A stretch of 64,000 bases of DNA, taken from positions 8,693,401-8,757,400 of the forward strand of contig NC_134310.1 in assembly GCF_949628215.1 (NCBI RefSeq). Reading direction: 5' to 3'. The position numbers and the translations under genes are program-made. Below, piece by piece: positions 11,961-23,900 of the stretch. The notes under the pieces were generated by a model. The model was not told the DNA's origin. It saw nothing but the letters and a program-made list of their open reading frames with translations, and did not search any database. The stretch is from Phalacrocorax aristotelis. Its lineage: Eukaryota; Chordata; Aves; Suliformes; Phalacrocoracidae. Numbering within the stretch: the first letter of the stretch is position 1; each line of letters begins with the position of its first letter.

Positions 11961-14900
11961 TTGGAATGTCAAATAAACGCGGTGTTTGTGAGGTAGCCAG
12001 GGTATCGGTGAGAGTGGCTGCCGGCCTTCTGAGGCTCTATCTGCTGCGTTTTCTATATATTAAAGAACACGAAGGGGTCGGGTGAAGAAAGAAGCCTTTG
12101 CCCGCCCGCGGGCTATTGCTGTGGGTGAGAGTCCAGGGGCTGGGCTCGGGGTGTCTTATCCCGGGGGTGCTGCTCCTGGGAGAAGTGTATGGCTGCGGAG
12201 CTGCCGGCTCTGCCTGAAGGATTCCTCTTGATATCGATGTACGTTTCCTATGGCTGTAGGTGGGCCATATGGATCCTTCCCAGCCTGAGCACACCCGTGA
12301 GCTGATGTGCAAAACTTAGGTCCATCGGGAGCTGGAGGAACATAGCAGAAGTTATCCAGGTGTCCTTATCTTGCCTTTCCAGTTGGCAAAATGTATGCCA
12401 TCAACTTCTGCATGTGTTAGGTTTTTTTTTTTTAAATCAGGTTATGGTTCTGAGGAAAGTGTGCCGTGCTGGGCAGTGAGAGAACCAGCAAATATCCTCG
12501 AGAGCCTAAAGCTGGAAGTGCCGGCTCCACCGCTGTGGCTTGGAGTCTGCGGGGAGAAGACCACCGGCAGCAGCTAGAGGAGGTGCCACTGAAAGCTTAA
12601 AAGATCCCTGTTTTTCCAATAAGTTATTTTATTTGTAAAGTTGCAGTCTCAGAGCTGAACTTAGAAAAGAGGGGGAGAGAGGATAAGTAGCGTGTTTTTA
12701 TTCCTAAATTATAATGGATTTTCCCTTTATATTAGTTTGGATGGACATCAAAGGTATAATAGGGCCCTGCTGCACTAATTTTTGGTTACTGTTGCATTTT
12801 GCATTACCTCAGAGTGGAAAATGTGTGTGTAGCAATTTATTAATACCTCTGCTATTTCTACCTGTTGTTTACCTGGATGATTTTTTGGCCGGCTACCCTG
12901 AACGCACAGGTGTAGTAAGTGTTTGTAGGTAAAATTGCATGCATGGTTTGGAAACGAGTGCTCTCGTGTGCAACCACCAGCCTCAGGAATTAACGCTGAG
13001 CCGAGGTGATCAGTGACGGGGTGGCAGTTCCTGCTTTTCCGAACCGTTGTTTAGGGCACTTTCGATTTGGAGGTTTCCTTTTGTAACCCTGAGCACTGGC
13101 AGCACGTGCTTTGTGCGCGAAGGTTTCTGTCGAATACGAGTTCTGCTTTGGGCAACAAGATGAATGGGTTGTACCGAGTATGTTCAGCCTGTTGAGATGT
13201 GAGTGTCTGCAAGCCGCTCACTGGCTGGAAAATAAACCCACCTTGAGGTGTAAGTCCCTGAGCGGATTTTTAGGAGCAGTCCTATAACCTCGCGCTCACC
13301 AGCTGTTGATTGTGCAGGAATTTTCTAACTGGAGTGCATTCTCTCGTCTGCCTGTGGCTTAAGAGTTGGGAACCCCACATGGGTGTCTGGCTGATGCAGT
13401 GGGGCTTGTGGGCCAACATCAGAGCGAGCGGGGAAGGTGCAGGGATGCAGGATTTCAGGAGGGGAAGCGTATCGGGGTTTTTGTGAAAAAGCTTGTCTTT
13501 GGGAAAAGCTTTGAAAAGTTGTATTTGAGAGAGTTTTGGCTACAAAGGCTCTCCTTAAACTCGGTGTTCTCACCTAGGGGAAGGAGAATTTAGTGCTGCT
13601 TTGCGTGGCTTTTCTTCATAGTGTTTTTCTGCTGGAGGTTTGATGACCAAGGGTCTGAGAAGTTTGGGATCGCTGCTCGTCTCTGCTTCAAGGAGTTGTT
13701 GACATCGCTGTTCAGGAAAACTTAACACATCCCTTGGGTGGAGCTTATTTTGTTATGAATTTCTTACCTGTGCAGCACCTATGTAAAAAGTTGAAGAAAA
13801 CGTTTTTAACTCACCCCCACCCACCCCCCCAAGTATATTTTGGTCTGTATACTCCCCACTCCCCCCCCCAAAAAAAAAAAAAAAATTGTGGAGGAGAATG
13901 CTTTTACTGAGACCGTACTTTGCTTGTTCTTGGCTGTTCTGTTTTACCCACAGCTCCCCCAGGGAAGCTCTCATGGTGCTTGAGAGGAGCCTTATAAAAA
14001 TAGCTGGTTATATTCGTGCTCATTCCTGTGTTACGGGACTGCTGCTCAGCTGCTTGTTTAGGGGTGGGGTGCTTTTGGAAATTTGAAATATTGTGTGTAT
14101 CCAAGTTGGGTTTTGGAGTGGTTTTTTGGAGTGTTTGGATTTTTATTTTTTATTTTTTGTGGTCGGAGCCCCAGTTAATGAAAAAAGACAACCCCGTTGC
14201 CCTGCGGGGCAGGGAGCATCCCTTCACAGGCCACTGCGGGCAGCAGCGCGGGGCCTCCGTGTGCTCCCTGGAGGCTGCTCTGTGCAGAGCCGAGGGTACC
14301 CGTTTGTGGAGAGATGGGGAGATGCTGCCGTGTGGATGTGTGAAGATGTGGGGTGAGTTATGGCAGCTGGAGGAGTCTCACCTGGTCTTGTGCATTTGCA
14401 CCGGTGCTTTTTATGTGTGCTGGTGAAAGCTGCGAGTGTGTCTGTGCTAGCCTGTCCCGGGATAACTGAGTTGTTGGAGTGCGGGACCACTGAGGCAGGA
14501 CTTGGTGCAGATGCTGCACTCAGGGACAACGTGCGGATGCTGCGAGCGGGGGGGGGGGGGGGGGCTAAGGGCAACAGCATGTGAGGTGTCCCAGGGTATG
14601 TACCTCTCCCGAGGAAGCAGTGTCGGGGGGCGTACAGCACCTAAAGGACCCTGGCGCTGGCCTTGGCCTGGAGCGGAGCTGGGGAGAGCAAGTGCAGCCG
14701 AGGGAGGCTGGGGTGGGCTGTGACTCCCCAGCTCCGCGCAGGAGGGAGCACGATTAAAATGGAGAAGGAAAAACATTTTGTATTATAGCCATCACCCCCC
14801 ACCGAGGGAATGAGGCTTTGGGCTTATGCTATCGATCGCCCTTTTTACCTAGGTTATTCCTGTCTCTATTGCTTTAAAAGGCAGGCGATGCCTGGGTTTG

Positions 14901-17900
14901 TTCGGGTTTTTTGTCTTTTGTCCCTTGCTTTCCAAGTTGTGCAGATCCTGCGTAGGCTAAATAGGGAGAGCGGAGGGGAGGAGACTGGGTAATGAGGGAG
15001 GAGGGGAGAGGGTCTGGGCTCGCAGTTGGTCTTTCCTTAAGAATATAAGGCAGGAAACAAAGGGTGAGCTGCACATGGAGAGCAGCGGGCACCTGGCAGC
15101 ACCTGGCCCTTCAATAGGCTGCCATGCATTCAGCTTAATCCGCGCCCAAAAAGTCTGAATAATAAAGGAGGGTGGCTTGGGTTTGGTCATACCACCCCTC
15201 GGTCTTCCTCGGGTTCGTTTTGTTAGTGCCAAGGCAGGCTGCGCAAGCAGATAACGCGTTGGAGCTTTTGATGGACGAGCATGTAAAATCGTTTGCAACT
15301 TTGCAGTCGCCTTGCTTTTTGTAACATGAAGTGTGAAGGACCTTAACTCAGGAACCGAGTACAGTGCACTCACAGGATCGGTGCCTGCAGTATTGTTTAG
15401 AAGAGGTTGATTTTTGCAGCTTTGTACCAAGATGTTTCTCTTCTGGGTCTCTTCAAAGTCTTTGTATATCAAAAACAGGAGTGCAGAGCAAAGCTTTTGT
15501 ACTGGAGTGGAAGGAGATAAATATCATTTTTTTGTGACATTTAAAGGGCACAAGCATTTTAACAATGTTTGGAATTCATAAATGCTGGTTTACTGTTTCT
15601 GTGCCTTGTGACGTACAGCAAGCAGCCCCGCTGCTCAAGTTTCGTGGGTTTTTTGGCTGCCTTCCCCCCCGCTCCTTTGACCCTCTCAGGGGTCTGTAGG
15701 TGCCCTCAGTGGCTGTGTCCTACCAAGCGTGCTCCTGCCCGAGGGACCCCAGGAGCTCCAGAGCACACCAGCCACTTCCTTTCTGATTATGTTTACTGAG
15801 CAAGTTTACTGTCAGCTTTGAGTTGTAGCTTTGTTCCCTGGTCTGCCATTGTTCCAGAGAAGCTTGCTATGGTATTGCCTTTTTCAAGACATAATGAGAA
15901 TAAGAGTTGTTCTTCTGAACATTTCAGTGCTTTTCCTTTGGGCCAAGCTTCCCCAGGAAGAGACAGGACTCTGAGTCATTTCAGGTGGGTTTTTCAGATG
16001 TACGTGGACTTTAAGCAGATTTTCAGATCCATTGCAAAGTTACTAGAACACATACTAAACAAAAAAGCTGAAGGGCTATATTCATTTAAAATACTGTCTC
16101 TGAGTGTATCTGGCTCTGTTGTTCTGGAAGTTACGCTGTTCTTTGAAGCACACAAGTCACTGTCGTATTTTTAAAATTACTAAGGCACTAAACTGTAAAT
16201 TGAGCTGCAGATCTTGGAAGAGGAAGCAGTGTCATATTCTTCATGTAGTAGGAGTTTCTCTTGGCTTCACTGATGGCAGCGATGGTTCTGGCCTAAAAGC
16301 TGCTGTAGTTGGTTATTCCTCTTTCTGGATTGAGTCATATAACTCCCTTTATATTTTAAAAAGTGGTTTCAAATTTGAGTCTGGACCCAGTCTCTGTTCC
16401 TGTCTGCTTATTCTTACTTTCTATGTCATCTTCTGGCCTGAGTGTTTGTGCAGCTCAGTAGTGAACTGATCCAGCTGAGGAATAACCAGTGATAAAGTGT
16501 TTCCTCCTCTTCTCCCTGCCCTCTAAAGATGGATTATTTTCCCCGTCTGATTAACTGTGCATTTGCATGAATGCTTTCATGCCTGAGCAGTGGTGGTAGC
16601 AGGGAGCAGATACAGGGCAGGGTAAGCAGCTTGGGAGCAGTTGGGGCCAGGAGCTTCCTAAGCAGATGCTGTGTGTGGGATGACCATAACCTTTCAGTTG
16701 TAAGTCCTTTGAAGAGTGTGTTTCAGATTTCAGTTTTAGTGTAATTAATATTAACCTTGTCCCACAGCTTTTGGAGAGTTTTTAATAGTTTGGTTCTTTC
16801 CAGATTTTTTTAATCTATTTTTTTGAATACACAGTCTGACTTGAACTAATTGCTTTGCCATTGTCCCATACTAGAAATTCTATGCTTATGCTATTTTTTT
16901 CAGATCTTTCCCCTAATAAAGGCTTCAAGGAAGTAGATACTGTATTTAAAAGAGGCTTTTTCCTTGGAGCTTTTTTCCTTTGGGAAGACCCTAGAGAGGT
17001 TGTTAGTATCTTACCAGTGTGTACACCACCACTGTGGTAGAGCGGGGCCTATGCTGCTGAAATAGTAATACTTCTTTCCTCTCATCCCGTGACAACTTTA
17101 TTATTTCGAGTTATTCTTGGCCTTCAAATAGAAACCTTGCAATGAGTAGCATGAGTTTCTGGCTTCAGGAATAACAGACGGTAACCTTAATCACAGAGCT
17201 CCAACTGTCCTCAAAGCATTTGAACCTCATTGGTGTTGTTTTGTCTCTGCCAGGTATAAGTTGCATTGAGAGCACTTCTCTCAGTAGAAAAATAGAGATG
17301 CTAATACGTAGATACTGCTCCTAGGCATGTCAAGTTCAATGCTTGGGTGTTGCAAAGTTGCTTTGAATTGAGCTGTTGAACTCATAGGTGCCACCACCGT
17401 GTACAGTGGACAGCCTGTTCGTGAGGTCTCACTTGTGGAAGTGTAAATGTGACCTTACATCTTCTAAGCAAGATCCTTGGTACATCGAGAGCAGAGGGTA
17501 TTTGTAGGCTAGGGAGGAGACCACCCCGCTTCCATGCGATATGGCTGAAAAAAATGTTCTAACACTACTAACCGCTCTTTAAAAGAAGAAAATGGATAAA
17601 TAGGGGTGGGGTGGTAACTGGCATTTTTGGTCTTAAAATGCCTTTCACCCAACTAACCTGTGCTTAGTATGAGATATGTATGTGGAGTGAGCTTCTACCA
17701 GATGGATACTAAGATTGAATATGCAAGACGCAGAAGACCAGAAATGAGAGAAACTAAGGGAATAAAGAGGTGTTTTTATGATGCTAAATGAGGATGTGAA
17801 GAATACTTTGTATAGTTCTACACTGCAGTCATAACACAGACATATTCTTGCTTTGTGCATAAAAAAATTAAAGAGCTTACCTAGCAGTGCTTTTTGTAGT

Positions 17901-20900
17901 AGTGCAAAAGGCGATGTTATATTTAAAACAAACAGGAAAATAAAACACCAAAAAAACCCAACAAAACACAAAAATCCAAATCAGCCCAACAACAGTGAGG
18001 AGCTGGAGTAATTTGTGCCTGCTCGCCAGGTTGTAGTCTTTCATGTGAAACCAGGTGTTTAAAAATAACCTTTCTTCCCTTTTGCCATTAATGGAAACTT
18101 TTCTAAGGTTTGACCTTTATCTTTGCATCACTTGAGCTTTGTAATTCTTTGCTTTGTAGCTTGTCAGCAGTTACCTTCTGTTCTTCCTCCTTGCTCCTGT
18201 GTAATCTTTAAGTGTTCAGAATGCTACCAAAGACTTGTAATCCAACTTGAATGTGCTATTCAAGGCTGGGGGAGGGGGGAAGGAGTCCGATGAGATGGTT
18301 GTGGTGCTAGGCAAACTTAACGCTCCTGGGAGGAAAAAGTTATGCTTGAAAATGGGCATTTATTGTTTGAGACAACCAAGTGGTAAGTACAGCTGTGCTG
18401 ATACCTTCCATGTTGTTATTGTGTGAGTTAAGCAATGTTCATTTGTACCTGGTTTGAATCTTCCTCTTTACGTATAAAACACTTTAACATGGTCTGCACT
18501 TAATATGTCTCTTCCACAGTAATCACGAGGAGTCGATATGAAAGCAATCATACCCACTTAAGAGTTTCATGTGAGATTCATTCTTAGAAGTTCAGCACAC
18601 ATTGTTTTTCATGAAGGAAATAAAAAATGCTTCTCCTGAGTTGCAGAGAGCGCTGGTATTGAAGTCCAGAGCATTTCAATTTCCCTCCTTGTTTCTTCTC
18701 TGTGTTTTTTTCAGCCCAAGTGGTAAAAAGTTCCGAAGCAAGCCCCAGCTGGCACGCTACCTTGGGAGCTCGATGGACCTGAGCACTTTTGACTTCCGCA
18801 CAGGAAAAATGTTGTTGAATAAAATGAACAAGAACAGACAGAGGATGCGCTATGACTGTTCCAACCAAGCCAAAGTAAGACTAAGATGCAGTGGCAGTTT
18901 TCCCCTTTCTGTCTGCTGTTGTACTGACCAGACTGCCTCTCAGAACAACATCAGTGATAGTGTGAAAATGTAATTAATGTGTGAAACTGGAGTTGTGTGA
19001 GATAACACCTCTGTTATGGGGTGCTGGAGAAATACTGCAATTCACTGGTTCTTCCAGGGTACTGATACCATGGAAGAATATTGCAGTACTGCTAAATCAG
19101 AGGGGCTAGAGAGAGGGCTGGCAGCTTTTTCTCCTCCCCTCCCTTCTCCAGCACAATCTCCTCCAGAGCCCCAAATCTCCAGCTGACTCCTGTGGCTGTG
19201 CAGCAGCTCTGCTGTGCTCTGGCATTCGGTTTGGGGGAGGAGGGAAGAGTGGTGTGGGGCAGCAGGGATGAGGAGGTAACACAGCCTCCCACGAGCAACT
19301 CGACTCCCTGGAGCTATCTGTAGGCAGTGCTGGGATCTTGGCTTTGGAACTGATTTAAGGAGGGGATGCATTTTGGGCGAAAAGCTGAAGAGACAAAAGG
19401 ATGGCAAGGCCTATTTGTAGAACACAGTAAAAGGGTCTGTGTTTGGCACCTGGTAATTTTGATTAAGGTTTAGTCAAGATTACAGTGACATAGGTATACG
19501 GCCTGCCTGGAGAGATTGGCTCAAGTCATTCTTAAATATCTTCATCAGATGCCAAAAGCTTTTTCAGAACCCAAAAGCTTATGTCTATGCACTTAAATGA
19601 AGTGAGGAAAATAGTATAATGCTTATTTTCAAAGTATGTCAGCCAGTCAAGAATCATCATCGTAGTGACTGGAACGTGTACTTACAATGCTAGGTGCTGT
19701 AGTGATATTTTAAAAGAAACATGCCTTGCTGCAGAGACCAGCAGCTAACACACATCTCATAGGCTAAGAATTCTGCCCAAACCTTTCAATAATGTACGAA
19801 TAGTTCTCATTGGCTTATAAATGGATTAGCACACAGAAGATTCAGAATTATATTTGTCCTGAATACCTCTTTTCTACATCTTATGAATAAATATGTTAAG
19901 CAGACGTGGTGTCTACATCCTCAGGAACAAAGTATGTCCTACAGCCATTTCAAGACTTGCATGCATGTTGGATCTCTGGAATGAGGAATGGTCTTCCTAT
20001 GTTTCCACTAACATAAAATGCAGCCTTGTAGTGAAAACTTGATTGTTACGAGCTCCATTTAAAACCTGAATTCTGTTAAGAATTGAAGGTTAAAAAAGCG
20101 ACCAAGGTTCCAGCTGTATTGATTTGTTTACTGGTGTCAACAACTGGATTTAAACAGAACGGTTTAGCATGGTTTCTGGAGGCACAAAACGGTCTCTAAA
20201 TCCCACTTCATAATTTTTTCTAATTATTACAAATATTGTGTTGAAATTTTCTGTTTGAGTGATCTACAGGAGGCTTGTGAAAGTGCAAACTCAGTGTTCC
20301 AACTCCTAAATTCTGTCACAACTGGGATAAAACCGATGTGTGTAAACTAGAATGAGAGGAGGCTAGTATGTTGAGTGTGAGAGTGGAAAACTTAGTTTAG
20401 TTTTGATAAGTCTAAGGCAAGATTTGAATGTAGTTATGCATTTGTAACAGTCTTAACTCACATAGCTTGAGATGAGTTTTCAAGTCCATGAACTCTTCTT
20501 TTCCCTGCTGTACATGTTTATGGCTGTTAGTAGCATTTTAGTAAATTGAAAATATTTTGGGGGCTTTTCCACTCCTTCTGTTTTGAAATTTTTAGGGCAA
20601 GCCTGATTTGAACACAGCGCTGCCCGTCAGGCAGACAGCCTCCATATTCAAACAACCTGTCACAAAGATCACAAACCATCCCAGCAATAAGGTGAAGAGT
20701 GATCCTCAGAAAGCTGTGGACCAGCCACGGCAGGTAAGGCTTGTAGCTTAGTAGCTTCTTCTCCAGAACAAAGAAACTCCTCGTTTTGCTGCTGGGAGGG
20801 TCCCAAAATAAACCGCTTTAATTTTGTGATGCTGCAGAAGTAGTCCATGGCAATTTGAAGTCTCTGATATTTCAGAAACAATAATTTACACTGCTCCCAG

Positions 20901-23900
20901 CTTTAAAATCAGAACAAAAGCCATTTCCAATAGATAGTTAATATGCTGTCTGCACTGTGTTTTATAAATTATCTACAAATTTAGACAGGTGTCACAACCA
21001 CTTTAGGGGACGTTTGCATTGTAATTAGAATCACTGTCAAATGTTCCAGTTGTATAAGAAGTCTGTGTTTCAAGAAATCCCTGTTCCTGTACCGACCACA
21101 AAATGTGGTATTTGTGACGTAGTGCAAGGGACTGTGCAAGGGTATCCCCTGCATGGGCCTGTTTTTCAGATGCCTAGATCGTTATTAGTTAACTCTACCT
21201 GTATGAATAAGGTCATAAATTCACTTGGAATGTTGTCATTAATACAAAATCAAAGCTTGTTTCTTTTCATACTGTGTATTTGTGAACAAGAGAATATGCC
21301 ACAATTAAAGGAAATCTTTCAGCTTAATTTCATCTAGTGAAAGGATGCAAAAAGGGTGCTTAGGACAAGTGTGGTTCGAAGTTGGGCACTGGTAAAATAA
21401 GATGTACCTGTTCCAAGCAGCCTTTGGAAGGCATTCTCATTTCATTAATATTACCTGGAGCTGACAGCCTCTTGTCTCCACGGAGCTCACACCAGGGATT
21501 CTGAGAGTCCTTTCCTGTAGTGAGTCCATCTTTATACCTTTTGGAAACTTAGGTGTTCAGCTGCATTAGATGTTCGGATGCTGACATCAGTACCTTTTAA
21601 ACTCTTGTAGGTCTGGTGGAATGATATTTTAATTCCAAGAGGGAAAGTGATTTCAGTAAAATTTTAAAAATACCTTATAACATACCCACCTCTCACATTG
21701 AAAACCTTTTCTGCAAATTTAAAAACTACCTTTCTCAGAATCACAGAATCCCAGGTTGGAAGGGACCTCAGGGATCATCTAGTCCAACCTTTCTGGGAAG
21801 AGCACAGTCTAGACAAGATGGCCCAGCACCCTGTCCAGACGACTCTCAAAGGTGTCCAACGTGGCCGAGTCAACCCCTTCCCTGGGGAGATTATTCCAAT
21901 GGTGACTGTCCTCAGTGTGAAAAATTTCCCTCTGGTGTCCAATCGGAATCTCCCCAAGAGCAACTTGTGTCCATTCCCCCTTGTCCTCTCCATGTGACTC
22001 CTTGTAAAAAGGGAGTCTCCATCTTCTTTGTAGCTACCCCTTAAGTACTGGTACATGGTGATGAGATCCCCTCTGAGCCTCCTTTTCTCAAGGCTGAACA
22101 AACCCAGCTCTCCCAGCCTATCCTTGTATGGCAGCTTCCCAGTCCTCTGATCATCTTGGTGGCCCTTCTCTGGACCCCTTCCAGCCCGTCCACATCCTTT
22201 TTGTATAGGGGGGACCAGAACTGGACACAGCACTCCAGGTGTGGCCTGACAAGCGCTGAGTAGAGCGGGATAATGACTTCTTTCTCTCTGCTGGCGATGC
22301 CCTTTTTGATGCAACCCAGCATCCTGTTGGCCTTCTTGGCCGCAGCAGCACACTGTTGGCTCATGTTGAGCTTCCTGTCCGCCAGGACCCCCAGGTCCCT
22401 TTCCACAGAGCTGCTCTCCAGCCAGGTGGATCCCAGTCTGTGCTGCACTCCCGGATTATGTTTTCCCAGGTGCATGACCTTACACTTGTCCTTGTTGAAC
22501 TTCATAAGGTTCTTGCTGGCCCACTCCTCCAGCCTATCCAGATCTCCCTGCAGAGCAGCTCTTCCTTCTGGAGTGTCTGCTTCCCCACTCAACTTGGTGT
22601 CATCTGCAAACTTCATCAGGCTACACTTGATGCCGTTATCCAGATCACTTATAAAGATGTTGAATAACATTGGGCCCAATATCGATCCCTGGGGGACTCC
22701 ACTTGTGACAGGTTGCCAGTTTGAGGAGGAGCTATTTACCACCACCCTTTGGGTGCAGCCTGTCAGCCAGTTCCCCACCCACTGCACAGACCACTTCTCT
22801 AGGCCATAACACATCAATTTCTCCAGGAGGAGACTGTGGGGGACTGTATCAAAGGCCTTGGAGAAGTCCAGGTAGACAATGTCCACCGCCTGCCCCACGT
22901 CAACCAGGCAAGTCACTTTGTCATAGAAGGCCACCAGGTTTGTCAAGCACGATCTGCCTTTAGTGAAGCCATGTTGGCTTTTCCCAATCACGTACTTCAA
23001 TTGACTTGTGAGGGCCCCCAGGAGGATTCGTTCCATAACTTTCCCAGGGATTGAACTAAGGCTGATGGGCCTATAGTTACCCACATCCTCCCTCGAGCAC
23101 TTTCTGAAGTGTGAGTGAGGTTCTATTTGAAATGGAGTTGGGTGGTGTGTTTTGGTTTTTTTTGTTGTTTGGTTTGGGTGTGTGTGTTTGTTTTTGTGTG
23201 TTTTTTTTTGTTTGTTTGGTTGTTTTTTTTAACAGGTTGGTGGGGTTTTAGCATGGTTTCCTAAGGAAGTAGAGCATGTGTGTTTATAGTGTTGTTCCTA
23301 TTCCTATAAACCCCTTGGCTAGTTAAGACTGTAAAAGAGGACACTAAAGATATGACACTGATATGCAAAACACTAGGCTGGATAGAGATTTGTATCCCTG
23401 CTGTGGAAGAGATTGATATGTGAGCACAGACTGATGTGTGAGTGTAATCTGTTAGACAACAGAGAGCAGCCCCAGCGCACAGAGGTGGTGTAATCTGGCC
23501 TGTGCGGTTTCTCTGCTCACATTACCATGTATTGTAATGCAGCTTCCTAGGCTCTGCTTGTGCTTTCCTTACATAATCCTTTTTCTTTTTATGACATTGG
23601 CGTCTGTTTTCTGAGAAGGTCCTTTAGAGGTTCTTAGGTATGTATGTGTGTGTATATATAAAAAATATATATACTGTATGTATAAGATATATACACACAT
23701 ATTGGTTTATATGTTTCTTTTTCTGTTATATAGCATGGGATAGGGCATACCTGCTCTTTCTTGTGTCTTTCTCTGCATTATATGTCTACAAGTCTGTTAA
23801 ATTATAACTTCACTACAGTCTAGTAAAATATTTTATATTTTAACCTCTGGTCAGCAGACTCCAGGTGTTTCTTCAAAATTTGAAAGCAGTGCTGAGTCCT

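Noticed and set aside
11627-12085. Long open frame through the MBD3 start codon
   Set aside because: Only the MERK(R) codons match MBD3; the rest is Gly-rich and reads through a usable donor at 11758 into intron.
22273-22809. Plus-strand frames inside the antisense CR1 elements (also 28878-29357)
   Set aside because: They are reverse shadows of the CR1 reverse transcriptase on the minus strand.
23636-23702. AT/TG palindromic tract considered as a regulatory hairpin
   Set aside because: It is a simple-sequence microsatellite; the pairing arms follow from the repeat itself.
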